Origin: Cyclobacteriaceae bacterium
GTDB lineage: Bacteria; Bacteroidota; Bacteroidia; Cytophagales; Cyclobacteriaceae
Direction of reading: 5' to 3'
Assembly (NCBI GenBank): GCA_028281285.1
Contig: JANQKF010000005.1
Location: 1-45,344, forward strand
DNA: 45,344 nucleotides
Part shown: positions 7,541-15,518 of the stretch, piece by piece
How positions within the stretch are numbered: position 1 is the stretch's first letter
Layout of the letters: the number at the start of each line of letters is the position of its first letter
Position numbers and translations under genes: made by a program
Notes under the pieces: generated by a model
What the model saw: the letters and a program-made list of their open reading frames with translations, nothing else
The model's database searches: none
What the model was told of the DNA's origin: nothing

Positions 7541-7818
7541 CTAACCCTATAGATTCGGACAAATTAAGAAGGTCTGGGTTTTCTTCCTTGATTAAATTAA
7601 GCTTCCATTCACGATGCCAATTTTTGAGTTGCCTTTCTCTTTCAATGGCCCGAGAAATACTCGAAATAAAGCAGGTCATAACACTTATACTTTGAAGTGA
7701 ATTTCGAACCTTCACCGTTTCTGTGTTCTAGAACTCTGGCTTCGAGATTAGATGTAACTCCCACATAGATTGTTGTGCTTGATTTATTTGACATGATATA
7801 AACGCAGCCAGAATTCAT
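7485..7818 (-). pseudogene. GIY-YIG nuclease family protein, frameshifted
   Basis: On the minus strand an ATG at 7818 opens MNSGCVYIMSNKSSTTIYVG, with a GVYI/IYVG GIY-YIG-like motif, then TSNLEARVLEHRNG and SKFTSKYKCYDLLYFEYFS, which stops at TGA (GGC CAT TGA). The family C-terminus continues in another frame as AIERERQLKNWHREWKLNLIKEENPDL. One indel near 7665-7680 therefore breaks a ~100-residue URI-type GIY-YIG protein. Its last residues are encoded by the palindromic repeat at 7501-7539. It probably no longer works. Confidence 0.8.
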
Positions 7819-8027
7819 AACTGAAATTAATGAGATCCTGACAGATCCTGACCTTCGTCAGGACATGGTTCAGGATGACTACTTAATTATGCTTTGGGTA
7901 TATAGACCCGTTGATTTCGTGGACAGTCCGAAATGACCTCAGGATTGAGTAGCAAGCTGGTGACCGAAAGAATCTCCTAGTTGTTGCCTGAGACTCTTTC
8001 GACCCTTTCAGGGCACTCAGAGTGACG
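7819..8027. repeat. Intergenic repeat region downstream of crtW
   Basis: No gene is visible. 7844-7879 repeats 7441-7476, and 7915-8025 contains related units (GAAATGACCTCAGG..., CTTTCAGGGCACTCAGAGTGACG). Confidence 0.55.
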
Positions 8028-8726
8028 TTAGTGGGTTGTTGGCTTTGACTTCATTTTCCATAGCTTCCACCAAGGCGTGCCGGGGGAGGCATGATGCTCA
8101 TAGTGATAGCCAAAGAAATAGCAGCTTAAAAAGGCCCAAAGATGGTTCTTCTTCTGCGTGCGGGAATGATGCACATTATCCGGGGCATGGGAGCCTCGGT
8201 GGGGGAGGAACGTCCCAAAATAGAACAGCTGCACCGTAGAAAGCACCGCAGGCAGCATCCAGAGCAAGATCAGGTTTTCCACGGGCACAATCAGTTTCAA
8301 TAAGTTAAAGGTAATCGCCATTAACAGGATCTGCTGCCAGGTGATATACTGACCGAGGAAAGAGAGGTACCAGGGGATAAACCCGGTGCGTCCTTTGTGG
8401 TAATCCGGGTCCTGGTCCGTGGCTACAAAGCGGTGATGCTCGTGATGCTTGGGGAAGAGTCGCCCGTAGAAGTTGTAAGAGAATAGTAAAGCGGACAAGA
8501 CTCCAATGGATTTATTGACTGTCTTGTTTTGAGACACTGTGCCGTGCATGGCGTCATGAGCCGTGATAAAGAGCCCGGTATAGAGATGCATCTGTACCAG
8601 GATCAACACATAGAGCAGGGGAGAAGAATAATCGATAGTGATGGATAGTCCATAAGTAAGCACTGCTGCCCAAAGCAGGATAATACTAATTCCGATAATC
8701 ACGCCAAGATGTTGTTTCAAGCGCAT
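8028..8726 (-). CDS. crtW: Beta-carotene ketolase-type membrane oxygenase (CrtW family)
   Basis: 232 residues from the ATG at 8726 (a TTG at 8732 is also possible). Integral membrane fatty-acid desaturase/hydroxylase fold with the three di-iron His boxes: HDAMHG, HHEHHRF and, near the C-terminus, HYEHH. The FITAHDAMHG form is characteristic of CrtW ketolases, which add a 4-keto group to the beta ring of carotenoids. Hydrophobic stretches at the N-terminus and in the middle anchor it in the inner membrane. It is separated from the other carotenoid genes by ispH and a repeat-rich 270-bp gap, so it is probably transcribed on its own. A non-carotenoid desaturase cannot be excluded but the neighbourhood supports ketolase. 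Confidence 0.8.
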   Translation of the reverse strand: MRLKQHLGVIIGISIILLWAAVLTYGLSITIDYSSPLLYVLILVQMHLYTGLFITAHDAMHGTVSQNKTVNKSIGVLSALLFSYNFYGRLFPKHHEHHRFVATDQDPDYHKGRTGFIPWYLSFLGQYITWQQILLMAITFNLLKLIVPVENLILLWMLPAVLSTVQLFYFGTFLPHRGSHAPDNVHHSRTQKKNHLWAFLSCYFFGYHYEHHASPGTPWWKLWKMKSKPTTH

Positions 8727-9003
8727 AAACAAAGTAAACGAATGAACTTATGAGGTAAAATAAAGTGAAGCATTTTATTAAATTACTGACATACATTTAG
8801 TTAAACACAAATCTACTCTATCTTCTACTTTCTTTGCTCGTCCAAAGAAAGTAACAAAGAAAGGACGCGAACCTGCCTTTGCCGAAGCGGCTTCGCGCAG
8901 GCAGGCGTCAAAACCATTGGTGAGGCATTTTCACTAATCCCATTCTTTGCGGCCAATGCTCACGCTGACGTTCGATCCCCACCCTTGGAAGCTGAACAGA
9001 GAA
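8727..9003. repeat. Intergenic region with palindromic repeat
   Basis: 8872-8905 is a nested palindrome (CCTGCC...CGAAGCGGCTTCG...GGCAGG) inside a longer unit beginning TTTGCTCGTCCAAAGAAAG. No gene is seen here. Confidence 0.6.
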
Positions 9004-9849
9004 CTATAACTTTTGGAGGTGGCCTTTGATGTCTTCCATTAGCCACATAGGGGTGGAGGTGGCCCCGCAAATCCCTACTCGTTCGTTCTTGCCAAACCAT
9101 TCGGCCTTTACATCGGCAATCGAAGAAACGAAATGGGTATTCGGATTCTGATCTTTGCAGACTTTGTAAAGTACCTTGCCATTGGAAGACTTGGTTCCGC
9201 TCACAAAGATGATGCGGTCGAAGTTCATGGCGAAGTAACGCAGCTCTTTGTCGCGATTAGCGACCTGTCGGCAAATGGTATCATGGGCGTTTACGGTGAT
9301 GCCATTGGCCCGGAGCACTTCATTGATCTCGTAAAACTTGTCGGTGCTTTTGGTGGTCTGACTGTAGAGGGTGATGTTCCGAGGCATGGTTTCCAGGTCC
9401 AGTTCCTCGAGGTCCTGAAAGACCACTGCATTATTGCTGGTTTGTCCTAGCAGTCCCACCACTTCGGCATGGCCATGCTTACCATAGATATAGATCTCCT
9501 CTTCCCGGTCGTAAGAGTTTTTGATTCGGTTTTGCAGTTTAAGCACCACCGGACAAGAGGCATCGATCAGTTCCAGGTTATTGTTAAGCGCCAATTCATA
9601 GGTTGAAGGGGGTTCGCCATGGGCGCGGATAAGCACCTTGGCATTATAGGTTGTGGCCAATTGCTGGTGATCGATAATCTCAAGTCCCATGGCCTCCAGT
9701 CGGGCTACTTCTTCATCGTTGTGCACGATGTCACCCAGGCAATAGAGATGTCCATCCTGTTTCAGAATGTCTTCCGCCATTTCGATGGCATAGACCACTC
9801 CAAAACAGAAGCCTGACCCTTGATCGATTTCCACCGAGAGGTTAAACAT
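9004..9849 (-). CDS. ispH: 4-hydroxy-3-methylbut-2-enyl diphosphate reductase (IspH/LytB)
   Basis: 281 residues, normal for the family. It catalyses the last step of the MEP pathway, reducing HMBPP to IPP and DMAPP with a [4Fe-4S] cluster. The three cluster cysteines are at Cys15 (GFCFGV), Cys99 (IDASCPVV) and Cys193 (DTICRQVANR); the RAHGEPP and SGTKSSN substrate-binding segments are present. It supplies isoprenoid units for the adjacent phytoene synthase, which explains its place between crtB and crtW. A 165-bp repeat-containing gap separates it from crtB, so co-transcription is uncertain. Confidence 0.95.
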   Translation of the reverse strand: MFNLSVEIDQGSGFCFGVVYAIEMAEDILKQDGHLYCLGDIVHNDEEVARLEAMGLEIIDHQQLATTYNAKVLIRAHGEPPSTYELALNNNLELIDASCPVVLKLQNRIKNSYDREEEIYIYGKHGHAEVVGLLGQTSNNAVVFQDLEELDLETMPRNITLYSQTTKSTDKFYEINEVLRANGITVNAHDTICRQVANRDKELRYFAMNFDRIIFVSGTKSSNGKVLYKVCKDQNPNTHFVSSIADVKAEWFGKNERVGICGATSTPMWLMEDIKGHLQKL

Positions 9850-9930
9850 ATTCTAAGAACTGAAAAGGAGGAAAGTTGTTCGACTGATTGTATCATGGTG
9901 AACTTTTTTTATCAAAATTTATCTTCAGAA

Positions 9931-10008
9931 CGTCATTCTGAGCAGAGCGAAGAATCTCGTATAGTTTCAAGGGGATTCCTTCTCCCGAATACTCGGGATC
10001 GGAATGAC
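9931..10008. repeat. Palindrome-ended intergenic repeat between ispH and crtB
   Basis: GTCATTC (9932-9938) and GAATGAC (10002-10008) form inverted ends; inside are AGCAGAGCGAAGAATC and CCCGAATACTCGGG. This is the widespread Bacteroidota CATTCTGAGC...GAAGAATCT repeat type. Confidence 0.65.
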
Positions 10009-10014
10009 ATGCGA

Positions 10015-10851
10015 CTATAAGTAATTCAACCGATGGCGGAAGTAGGTGTTGAGCAGGATGCCAAACTTACGGGTATCAGGAATGCGAATCCGCTTCTCCT
10101 TGATCTTTGAAGCGGGGCAGTTCTTAATCTTACGGAATAGCTTCAGGTAGTATTTATAAGCCAGGTAAACACCCAGCTTGGCACCGGCCGGCAATTGCTT
10201 GATGCCCTCATAGGCTTCATCAAAGTCCTTCTGAATATCCTCTTCGATTTGCTGTTTGGCAGTTTTGGTAAAGTCGTTGAAGTCAACTCCGGGGAAATAG
10301 ACCCGGCCCCGATCTTCATAGTCGCTTTTGATATCACGAATAAAGTTCACTTTCTGGAAGGCTGAGCCCAACTTCTTAGCTGCAGGGAGTAGTCGTTGGT
10401 ATTCTGCTTCATCACCTTCACAAAAGATCTTCAGACACATCAGACCAACCACCTCGGCCGAGCCATAAATGTATTCGTCATACCCTGCTTCGGTATAGCT
10501 GTTCTCCGATAGGTCAAGCTCCATGCTGTAGAGAAAGGCATTGATCAGTTCATGGTCAATCTGGAATTGATTGACGACTGTCTGAAAGGCATGCAACACA
10601 GGATTCAGACTAATACCTTTTTCAATGGCCTCAAAGGTGTTCTCTTTAAACTTCTTAAGGAGCGCTTCCTTGTCATGATCATGAAAGGTATCCACGATCT
10701 CATCTGCATAGCGGACGAAGCCATAGATGGCATAGATCGGGTAGTGGAATTTCTTATCCAGGGTCTTGATGCCAAGGGTGAACGAAGTGCTGTAGCGCTC
10801 CGTGATCAGCTTGCTGCATTCAAAAGTCGTCTGGTCGAATAATTCCATCAT
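10015..10851 (-). CDS. crtB: Phytoene synthase
   Basis: 278 residues, family-typical. It condenses two GGPP molecules into phytoene. Both Asp-rich Mg-diphosphate motifs are visible: DEIVD at residues 50-54 in GFVRYADEIVDT, and D173xxxD177 in FIRDIKSDYEDRGRVYFP. It lies 30 bp downstream of crtI in the same direction, so the two are co-transcribed with the ECF sigma gene. Squalene synthase relatives share the fold, but the pairing with CrtI supports phytoene synthase. Confidence 0.93.
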   Translation of the reverse strand: MMELFDQTTFECSKLITERYSTSFTLGIKTLDKKFHYPIYAIYGFVRYADEIVDTFHDHDKEALLKKFKENTFEAIEKGISLNPVLHAFQTVVNQFQIDHELINAFLYSMELDLSENSYTEAGYDEYIYGSAEVVGLMCLKIFCEGDEAEYQRLLPAAKKLGSAFQKVNFIRDIKSDYEDRGRVYFPGVDFNDFTKTAKQQIEEDIQKDFDEAYEGIKQLPAGAKLGVYLAYKYYLKLFRKIKNCPASKIKEKRIRIPDTRKFGILLNTYFRHRLNYL

Positions 10852-10881
10852 TTAAAAGTAACTAATTAATGGCACAGAGGT

Positions 10882-12357
10882 TTAACCGAAGTCTTTGGCG
10901 ACCTCACGAGCCACCACCTGTCCGGAGATCAGACTGGGAGGAACACCCGGCCCCGGAACGGTCAATTGACCGGTGTAGTATAGGTTTTTAAAATGTTTGT
11001 TTTTGAGGCTTGGCTTTAAAATGGCCGTTTGTTTGAGCGTATTGGCGAGACCATAGGCATTGCCCTTAAACGCATGATAATCATTGATAAAGTCTTTATG
11101 CGCATAGGAACGTTTATAGATAATATGCTCCTTAATGGCTTGCCCGGTTAGTTGTTCCATTCGATCCATTACCAGGTCGAAGTAGTGCGCTCGTATTTCT
11201 TCGGTATCCTCTAGTCCCGGGGCAACCGGTATTAAAATGAAAACATTTTCACACCCTTCGGGGGCCACGGTAGGGTCGGTTTTGGAGGTCATAGAAACAT
11301 AGAATAGCGGGTTCTCCGGCCATTTTTGATCCGTGTAGATATTATGGGCATGGGGAGCAAAATCGGTATCAAAGAAAAGATTATGATGTTCCAATCCCTT
11401 CAAACGCTTGTTGATGCCCAGGTAATAAATCAAGGAAGAAGGAGCCATCACCCGTTTATCCCAATACTTTTCAGAGTAATTCCTTCCCTTCTTGGCCAGT
11501 AGTGTACTTTCGATGTGATGATAGTCGGCACCTGCCACAATGATATCCCCTTTGTAGGAGCCTTTATCCGTTTCCAAGGCCGTAATATTTCGTCCTTGTG
11601 TCGACATGCATTTGACTTCATGGTCGGTGAGTATCTCCACGCCTTTTTCCTGAGCGAGCCTGGCCATCCCTTCTACAATTTTGTGCATACCTCCCTTAGG
11701 ATACCAGGTACCTAAAGACATGTCGGCATAGTTCATCAAACTATAGAGCGCAGGTGTATTTTCCGGAAGAGCTCCCAAGAAGAGCACCGGGAACTCCATC
11801 AACTGAATCAGCTTTTCGTGTTTGAAGAATTTGCGAACATGTTTGGCCATGGACTGAAAGACATCCATCCGAATCACATCAATGAGTAGTTTTGGACTGG
11901 CAAATTCTGTCAACGAGCGCCCGGGTTTATATACGAGGTCATTAATACCGACTTGATATTTATAAGCAGCTTGTTTAAGAAATTTTCGGAGTTGAATCCC
12001 TGAGCCGGGTTCGATAGAGTCGAAGAGCGATTCCAGTTCGCCCATATTTGCGGGAATATCTGCATGGTCATCTTTGGAATAAACCACCTTGTAGGAGGGG
12101 TCGAGTCGTTCCAGTTCGTAGTAGTCGCTTACGTTCTTGCCGAACTTTTGAAAGTAGTTTTCAAAGACATCAGGCATCCAATACCAACTGGGGCCCATGT
12201 CAAACGAAAAGCCCGAAGCAGAAAACTTCCGGGCACGTCCACCAATCGTGGGATTTTTCTCTAAAATTTTTACTTGATATCCTTTGTCAGCGAGGGAAGT
12301 GGCAGCCGATAGGCCGGCAAACCCTGAGCCGATCACCAGGACGGTATTTTTAGCCAT
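10882..12357 (-). CDS. crtI: Phytoene desaturase
   Basis: 491 residues. The N-terminal FAD/NAD Rossmann fold reads VLVIGSGFAGLSAATSLADKG (GxGxxG at 10-15), followed by the typical IGGRARKFSASGFSFDMGPSWYW. The C-terminal CrtI signature YYTGQLTVPGPGVPPSLISG is intact. It introduces double bonds into phytoene to give lycopene or a related product. It starts 15 bp after the ECF sigma stop and is followed by crtB, forming a sigma-crtI-crtB operon driven from the promoter region at 12880-13094. A CrtD-type desaturase is an alternative reading, but the partnership with crtB favours CrtI. Confidence 0.92.
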   Translation of the reverse strand: MAKNTVLVIGSGFAGLSAATSLADKGYQVKILEKNPTIGGRARKFSASGFSFDMGPSWYWMPDVFENYFQKFGKNVSDYYELERLDPSYKVVYSKDDHADIPANMGELESLFDSIEPGSGIQLRKFLKQAAYKYQVGINDLVYKPGRSLTEFASPKLLIDVIRMDVFQSMAKHVRKFFKHEKLIQLMEFPVLFLGALPENTPALYSLMNYADMSLGTWYPKGGMHKIVEGMARLAQEKGVEILTDHEVKCMSTQGRNITALETDKGSYKGDIIVAGADYHHIESTLLAKKGRNYSEKYWDKRVMAPSSLIYYLGINKRLKGLEHHNLFFDTDFAPHAHNIYTDQKWPENPLFYVSMTSKTDPTVAPEGCENVFILIPVAPGLEDTEEIRAHYFDLVMDRMEQLTGQAIKEHIIYKRSYAHKDFINDYHAFKGNAYGLANTLKQTAILKPSLKNKHFKNLYYTGQLTVPGPGVPPSLISGQVVAREVAKDFG

Positions 12358-12372
12358 GTTTAACTAACCAGA

Positions 12373-12879
12373 CTACGCTCGATATGTTCTGAGCATGTCT
12401 TTCAATTGCTTTCTGGCAATATGGATTCTGTTTTTAACAGTTCCAATAGGAATTTCGAGGCGCTCCGCGATTTCATGATACTTGAAGCCTCTGAAGTACA
12501 TCATGAAAGGTGTTTTATAAACACTGTCCAATTTCTCAATGGAGGTATTGATGTCTTTCAAGGCAAAATCGCCATAGGCACGATTCTCAATTCTGGAATC
12601 AGTTGAATTGATGAAGTGTAAGTTTTCGGTAGTATCGATGAAGGTTCCTCTTCTCGCCATTCTTTGGTAGTTGGTGATGAAGGTATTCTTCATGATGGTA
12701 TAGAGCCATGCCTTTAGATTCGTACCATCCGCGAATTTCTCGCGATTCTTATATGCTTTTAATAATGTCTCTTGTAAAAGGTCATTTGCTTCCTCATTGT
12801 CTTTAGTAAGTTTCAATGCAAATGGCTTCAGAGAGGTGGACATTTGGCCGAGAGAGTAGCTGAATTCAAGAGTGGTCAT
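12373..12879 (-). CDS. ECF RNA polymerase sigma factor of the carotenoid operon
   Basis: 168 residues with sigma region 2 (DNEEANDLLQETLLKAYKNREKF, LKAWLYTIMKNTFI) and region 4 (VYKTPFMMYFRGFKYHEIAERLEIPIGTVKNRIHIARKQL). It is the first gene of the sigma-crtI-crtB operon, 15 bp ahead of crtI. No anti-sigma gene adjoins it; the upstream neighbour in the same direction is the CarH-like MerR regulator, so its control is probably transcriptional, through the GTTTAA motif array in the 215-bp gap. It may amplify its own operon and other carotenoid promoters; that part is inference. Confidence 0.9.
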   Translation of the reverse strand: MTTLEFSYSLGQMSTSLKPFALKLTKDNEEANDLLQETLLKAYKNREKFADGTNLKAWLYTIMKNTFITNYQRMARRGTFIDTTENLHFINSTDSRIENRAYGDFALKDINTSIEKLDSVYKTPFMMYFRGFKYHEIAERLEIPIGTVKNRIHIARKQLKDMLRTYRA

Positions 12880-12895
12880 AGCTTCTAGGTCAATT

Positions 12896-12975
12896 TTGTT
12901 TAAACAATATTACAATTCGTTAAACGTAACTCCAAGAAATTTTGTTTAATTTTTATAAAAAAACGTTAAACAAAA
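12896..12975. promoter_or_regulatory. Array of GTTTAA/TTAAAC motifs, putative operators of the CarH-like regulator
   Basis: Four motif copies at 12898-12905 (inside the perfect palindrome TTGTTTAAACAA, 12896-12907), 12920-12925, 12944-12949 and 12966-12971; the last two form an inverted repeat TTTTGTTTAA / TTAAACAAAA. Centres are 21-24 bp apart, about two helical turns. A fifth copy is at 13062-13067. They overlap the predicted promoter of the sigma-crtI-crtB operon. Confidence 0.55.
12905..12936 (-). promoter_or_regulatory. Predicted promoter of the sigma-crtI-crtB operon
   Basis: On the minus strand CTTG (12936-12933), a 20-nt spacer and TAATATTG (12912-12905) approximate the Bacteroidota TTTG-N19-21-TAnnTTTG promoter. 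The start codon is 26 nt further on. The -7 box overlaps the TTGTTTAAACAA palindrome. Confidence 0.45.
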
Positions 12976-13036
12976 ATCTTAAGTCTTTGTCCTAAGCTCC
13001 AAAAATGCATACGTAGATCATTAAAAAAAGGTTTCA

Positions 13037-13054
13037 CTAAGATTTGAATCTTAG
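13037..13054. promoter_or_regulatory. 18-bp palindrome between the MerR and sigma genes
   Basis: CTAAGATTTGAATCTTAG, 8-bp perfect arms with a TG centre, 41 bp beyond the MerR stop. It lacks a T tail and may be a protein-binding site or a weak terminator. Confidence 0.4.
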
Positions 13055-13094
13055 ACCTTTTGTTTAATACGATAAAGTTTTGGATAAACAGAAA

Positions 13095-13994
13095 TTAAGA
13101 ACGCACAGGCTCGCTATGGTCATCGACAAATTCGATAAGGTGGTGAATATTGGCTACCGTATGTACTTTTTCCGGTAGCTCGAGGTCCTGACCCACAACC
13201 TGGGTTCCGGCAGCCAGAATTTCCACATTGGTGAATTTATTGGCCAATTGGATCAGATAATTTTCGGCCGATATACCCGACATTTTCGTGGTAATGATAG
13301 TCAGGAGATAATCCGGTTCATGCACCTTGCAGGCAATCTTCAGATCGTGCATAGGCATGCTCTGACCCAAATAGATCACCTTGCTATTCCTCGCTTTGAT
13401 TAAATAACTGGCAAAAAGCAAACTGATTTCATGGAGTTCATGCTCGGGAAGGAAAAGCAAGTATTTTTTTGGATCCTCATCGGTGGCTGGGAACAAACCA
13501 TCAATGGCCACCAATAGCTTTTGACGAATCAGGTTCGACATAAAGTGTTCCTGGGCCGGATTAATGGAATCGGTCTGCCACATGATCCCGATTTTGTTGA
13601 GGAATGGATAGATCACATTGATCATCATTCGCTCAAAGCCAAGCTTCAATGTGGCTGAAGAAATGACTTTTTCGAACCGTAGCTCATCCAGATCGATCAT
13701 AGCGAGTGTCAATGCGTAGATCAAGTCGCCATGATTGTCCGTATTATCCGAAAGTCCCTGGACCTTTTGGGTCATTTCGCCCCTGGACATCTCGGCTATC
13801 TTGGAGATCTTGAATCCGTTGTCCTTTAATAGGGCAACATTCAGCACTAACTTCAGATCATCCTGATCATAGTAACGGATATTCGTATCCGTCCTTTTAG
13901 GATTCATCAGGTTATACCGTTGCTCCCAAATACGAAGTGTATGGGCCTTGATGCCTGATAGATGTTCCAGATCCTTAATTAAATACCTCGCCAC
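13095..13994 (-). CDS. MerR-family regulator with cobalamin-binding domain (CarH/LitR-like)
   Basis: 299 residues from a GTG, 2 bp after the crtZ stop. Residues 1-70 are a MerR winged helix (YLIKDLEHLSGIKAHTLRIWEQRY). The middle is a B12-binding four-helix cap with the CarH-type signature W139-x9-E149-H150 (WQTDSINPAQEH). The C-terminal Rossmann-like domain has E186-x-H188 (PEHELHEIS), where the family has ExHxxG; the glycine is replaced by Ser but the axial-ligand His is kept. CarH-type proteins repress carotenoid genes in the dark and release DNA when light breaks the adenosylcobalamin bond. The location between crtZ and the crtI operon supports the same job. Confidence 0.88.
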   Translation of the reverse strand: MARYLIKDLEHLSGIKAHTLRIWEQRYNLMNPKRTDTNIRYYDQDDLKLVLNVALLKDNGFKISKIAEMSRGEMTQKVQGLSDNTDNHGDLIYALTLAMIDLDELRFEKVISSATLKLGFERMMINVIYPFLNKIGIMWQTDSINPAQEHFMSNLIRQKLLVAIDGLFPATDEDPKKYLLFLPEHELHEISLLFASYLIKARNSKVIYLGQSMPMHDLKIACKVHEPDYLLTIITTKMSGISAENYLIQLANKFTNVEILAAGTQVVGQDLELPEKVHTVANIHHLIEFVDDHSEPVRS

Positions 13995-13996
13995 TG

Positions 13997-14455
13997 CTAT
14001 TCTCTTTCTTCTTTAAAGTATCTCCTCGGTACAACAAATAGTCCGAAGGACACTGCATGATTTTTTTCCTTTGTTTTATGATGGTCCCGGTGTGCCTTGG
14101 CTATTGCCTTCAAATATTTTGATTTAGGACGCCCAAACCATTTTAACCGTTTGTGGATCAATACATCGTGCAAAAAGAAATATAACATTCCATAAACACT
14201 GATTCCAGTACCAATCCAGAACCGATAGTCCAATTCATCTACTCCCAGGAAGATCAACACTACGGCTGCGCCTCCGAAGAGTAGAGTAAACAGGTCATTC
14301 AGTTCAAAAAAACCTTTACCATGCTGGTGATGTGTCTTATGAATTTTCCACAAAATACCATGCATGATATACTTGTGAATCCACCACGAAAAGGCCTCCA
14401 TCAACCCAAATCCAACAATTAACCATAAAAGGCCTGTGGTGAATTTCAGCGTCAT
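13997..14455 (-). CDS. crtZ: Beta-carotene 3-hydroxylase (CrtZ family)
   Basis: 152 residues, the small size usual for CrtZ. Membrane di-iron hydroxylase with His clusters HKYIMHG, HKTHHQHG, HDVLIHKRLKW and AHRDHHK, and hydrophobic segments between them. It adds the 3-hydroxyl group to the carotenoid beta ring. It is 33 bp downstream of the cruF-like gene and 2 bp upstream of the MerR regulator, so these three are one operon. Confidence 0.92.
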   Translation of the reverse strand: MTLKFTTGLLWLIVGFGLMEAFSWWIHKYIMHGILWKIHKTHHQHGKGFFELNDLFTLLFGGAAVVLIFLGVDELDYRFWIGTGISVYGMLYFFLHDVLIHKRLKWFGRPKSKYLKAIAKAHRDHHKTKEKNHAVSFGLFVVPRRYFKEERE

Positions 14456-14488
14456 AACTATATGTGGTAGATATTGTTCAAAAAAAGT

Positions 14489-15163
14489 CTAAAATAAATT
14501 CAAGGCTCCAAAAAACAGGGCCTGTATGTATAAAAGCCGTACTGCCACCAAATTGTTTTTCTGAAAGCCCAGCTTTTGAAAAAATAAATGTAAAATAAAC
14601 GCGACAATAAACCACGCCAAGTAATTCTGCATAGGGATTTCACCAAATTCCCACTGCCAAAAGTCAAATTGTACTGCTACCGGTTCAATAAGTACGTCAA
14701 GCATGGTCATAACGGCAGCTCCTAGCAATGCACGCACTACCACACTCTTGGAGAAATAACTGGCGAAACAACCTGAGAGATACACCAATAAGACCCAGTT
14801 GACACCAATCACCAAAGGAACATCCAACACTTGAATACCCAAGGTCTCACCGTATTGGTAATTACCAAATAGTTGTCCTGTACTTACCCCGATCACTTCA
14901 ACGGCATAGCCTACTAGGGCAGCAACACCGATAAACACAAAATAAGAGCTGGTTTTATCCTTTTGAAAGTGCAGAACAATAGCAGCAGAAGCCAGGAGAT
15001 TGAAAGGGGTCAGTGTTTGAAATAATTCCCTGCTCGAAGGTATACTCAACCCGATCACTCCGGCAGTATGCATGGCCAGAAGCAGGAAGAATGCATTCCG
15101 TTCATTGATGTGTGGAGAAGAGAGTATTTTGTTGACCATCGAAGGAATAGAACCGACCTTCAA
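14489..15163 (-). CDS. Carotenoid biosynthesis membrane protein, CruF-like (PF04240 type)
   Basis: 216 residues from the ATG at 15139, or 224 from TTG at 15163. Six or seven membrane segments. The conserved core GYAVEVIGVSTGQLFGNYQYGETLG, VPLVIGVNWVLLVY and MLDVLIEPVAVQFDFWQW matches the CruF/carotenoid 1',2'-hydratase family. That enzyme adds water to the psi end of a monocyclic carotenoid, giving the 1'-hydroxyl of saproxanthin, myxol or flexixanthin. It heads the operon with crtZ and the CarH-like gene. It lacks the usual PxE(E/D) pattern of CrtYcd lycopene cyclases, so I do not call it a cyclase. Confidence 0.78.
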   Translation of the reverse strand: MKVGSIPSMVNKILSSPHINERNAFFLLLAMHTAGVIGLSIPSSRELFQTLTPFNLLASAAIVLHFQKDKTSSYFVFIGVAALVGYAVEVIGVSTGQLFGNYQYGETLGIQVLDVPLVIGVNWVLLVYLSGCFASYFSKSVVVRALLGAAVMTMLDVLIEPVAVQFDFWQWEFGEIPMQNYLAWFIVAFILHLFFQKLGFQKNNLVAVRLLYIQALFFGALNLF

Positions 15164-15212
15164 AAAAAATGTTTTCTATATTCATAGTCTAGCGTTAAGA
15201 AACTTTTTTGCG

Positions 15213-15518
15213 ATGATACTTTATAATGTAACCGTTGCGGTAGATAAGAATATTGAAGATGAGTGGAAGGCCTGGATGAGTGAGGTGCATATTCCGGATG
15301 TAATTGCAACCGGCCAGTTTGTTGATCACAAGTTCTACCAGGTACTTGATCATGATGATCCGAGATCTTCTTCTTTCTCTATTCAGTACTTTGCAAAAAG
15401 TATGGAAAATCTGGAGGTATATCAGCAGAACTTTGCTGAGAAATTACAGCGCGAACATCACAAAAAATTCATCAACAAGTTTATCGCCTTTAGAACGTTG
15501 CTTCAGTCGGTGGAGTAA
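15213..15518 (+). CDS. DUF4286-like small protein
   Basis: 101 residues from the ATG at 15213 (MILYNVTVAVDKNIEDEWKAW). Ferredoxin-like-fold pattern with HIPDVIATGQFVDHKFYQVL and HHKKFINKFIAFRTLL, matching the DUF4286 family of Bacteroidota. Function unknown. It is divergent from the carotenoid operon and its last 16 bp overlap the convergent GNAT gene. Confidence 0.8.
   Translation: MILYNVTVAVDKNIEDEWKAWMSEVHIPDVIATGQFVDHKFYQVLDHDDPRSSSFSIQYFAKSMENLEVYQQNFAEKLQREHHKKFINKFIAFRTLLQSVE

Noticed and set aside
7441-10012. CRISPR array
   Set aside because: The repeats are few, irregularly spaced, palindromic and mutually divergent, with no uniform spacers or cas genes.
14489-15163. Reading the membrane protein next to crtZ as a lycopene cyclase (CrtYcd)
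   Set aside because: The conserved segments match the CruF/PF04240 family and the cyclase PxE(E/D)-type motif is not seen.
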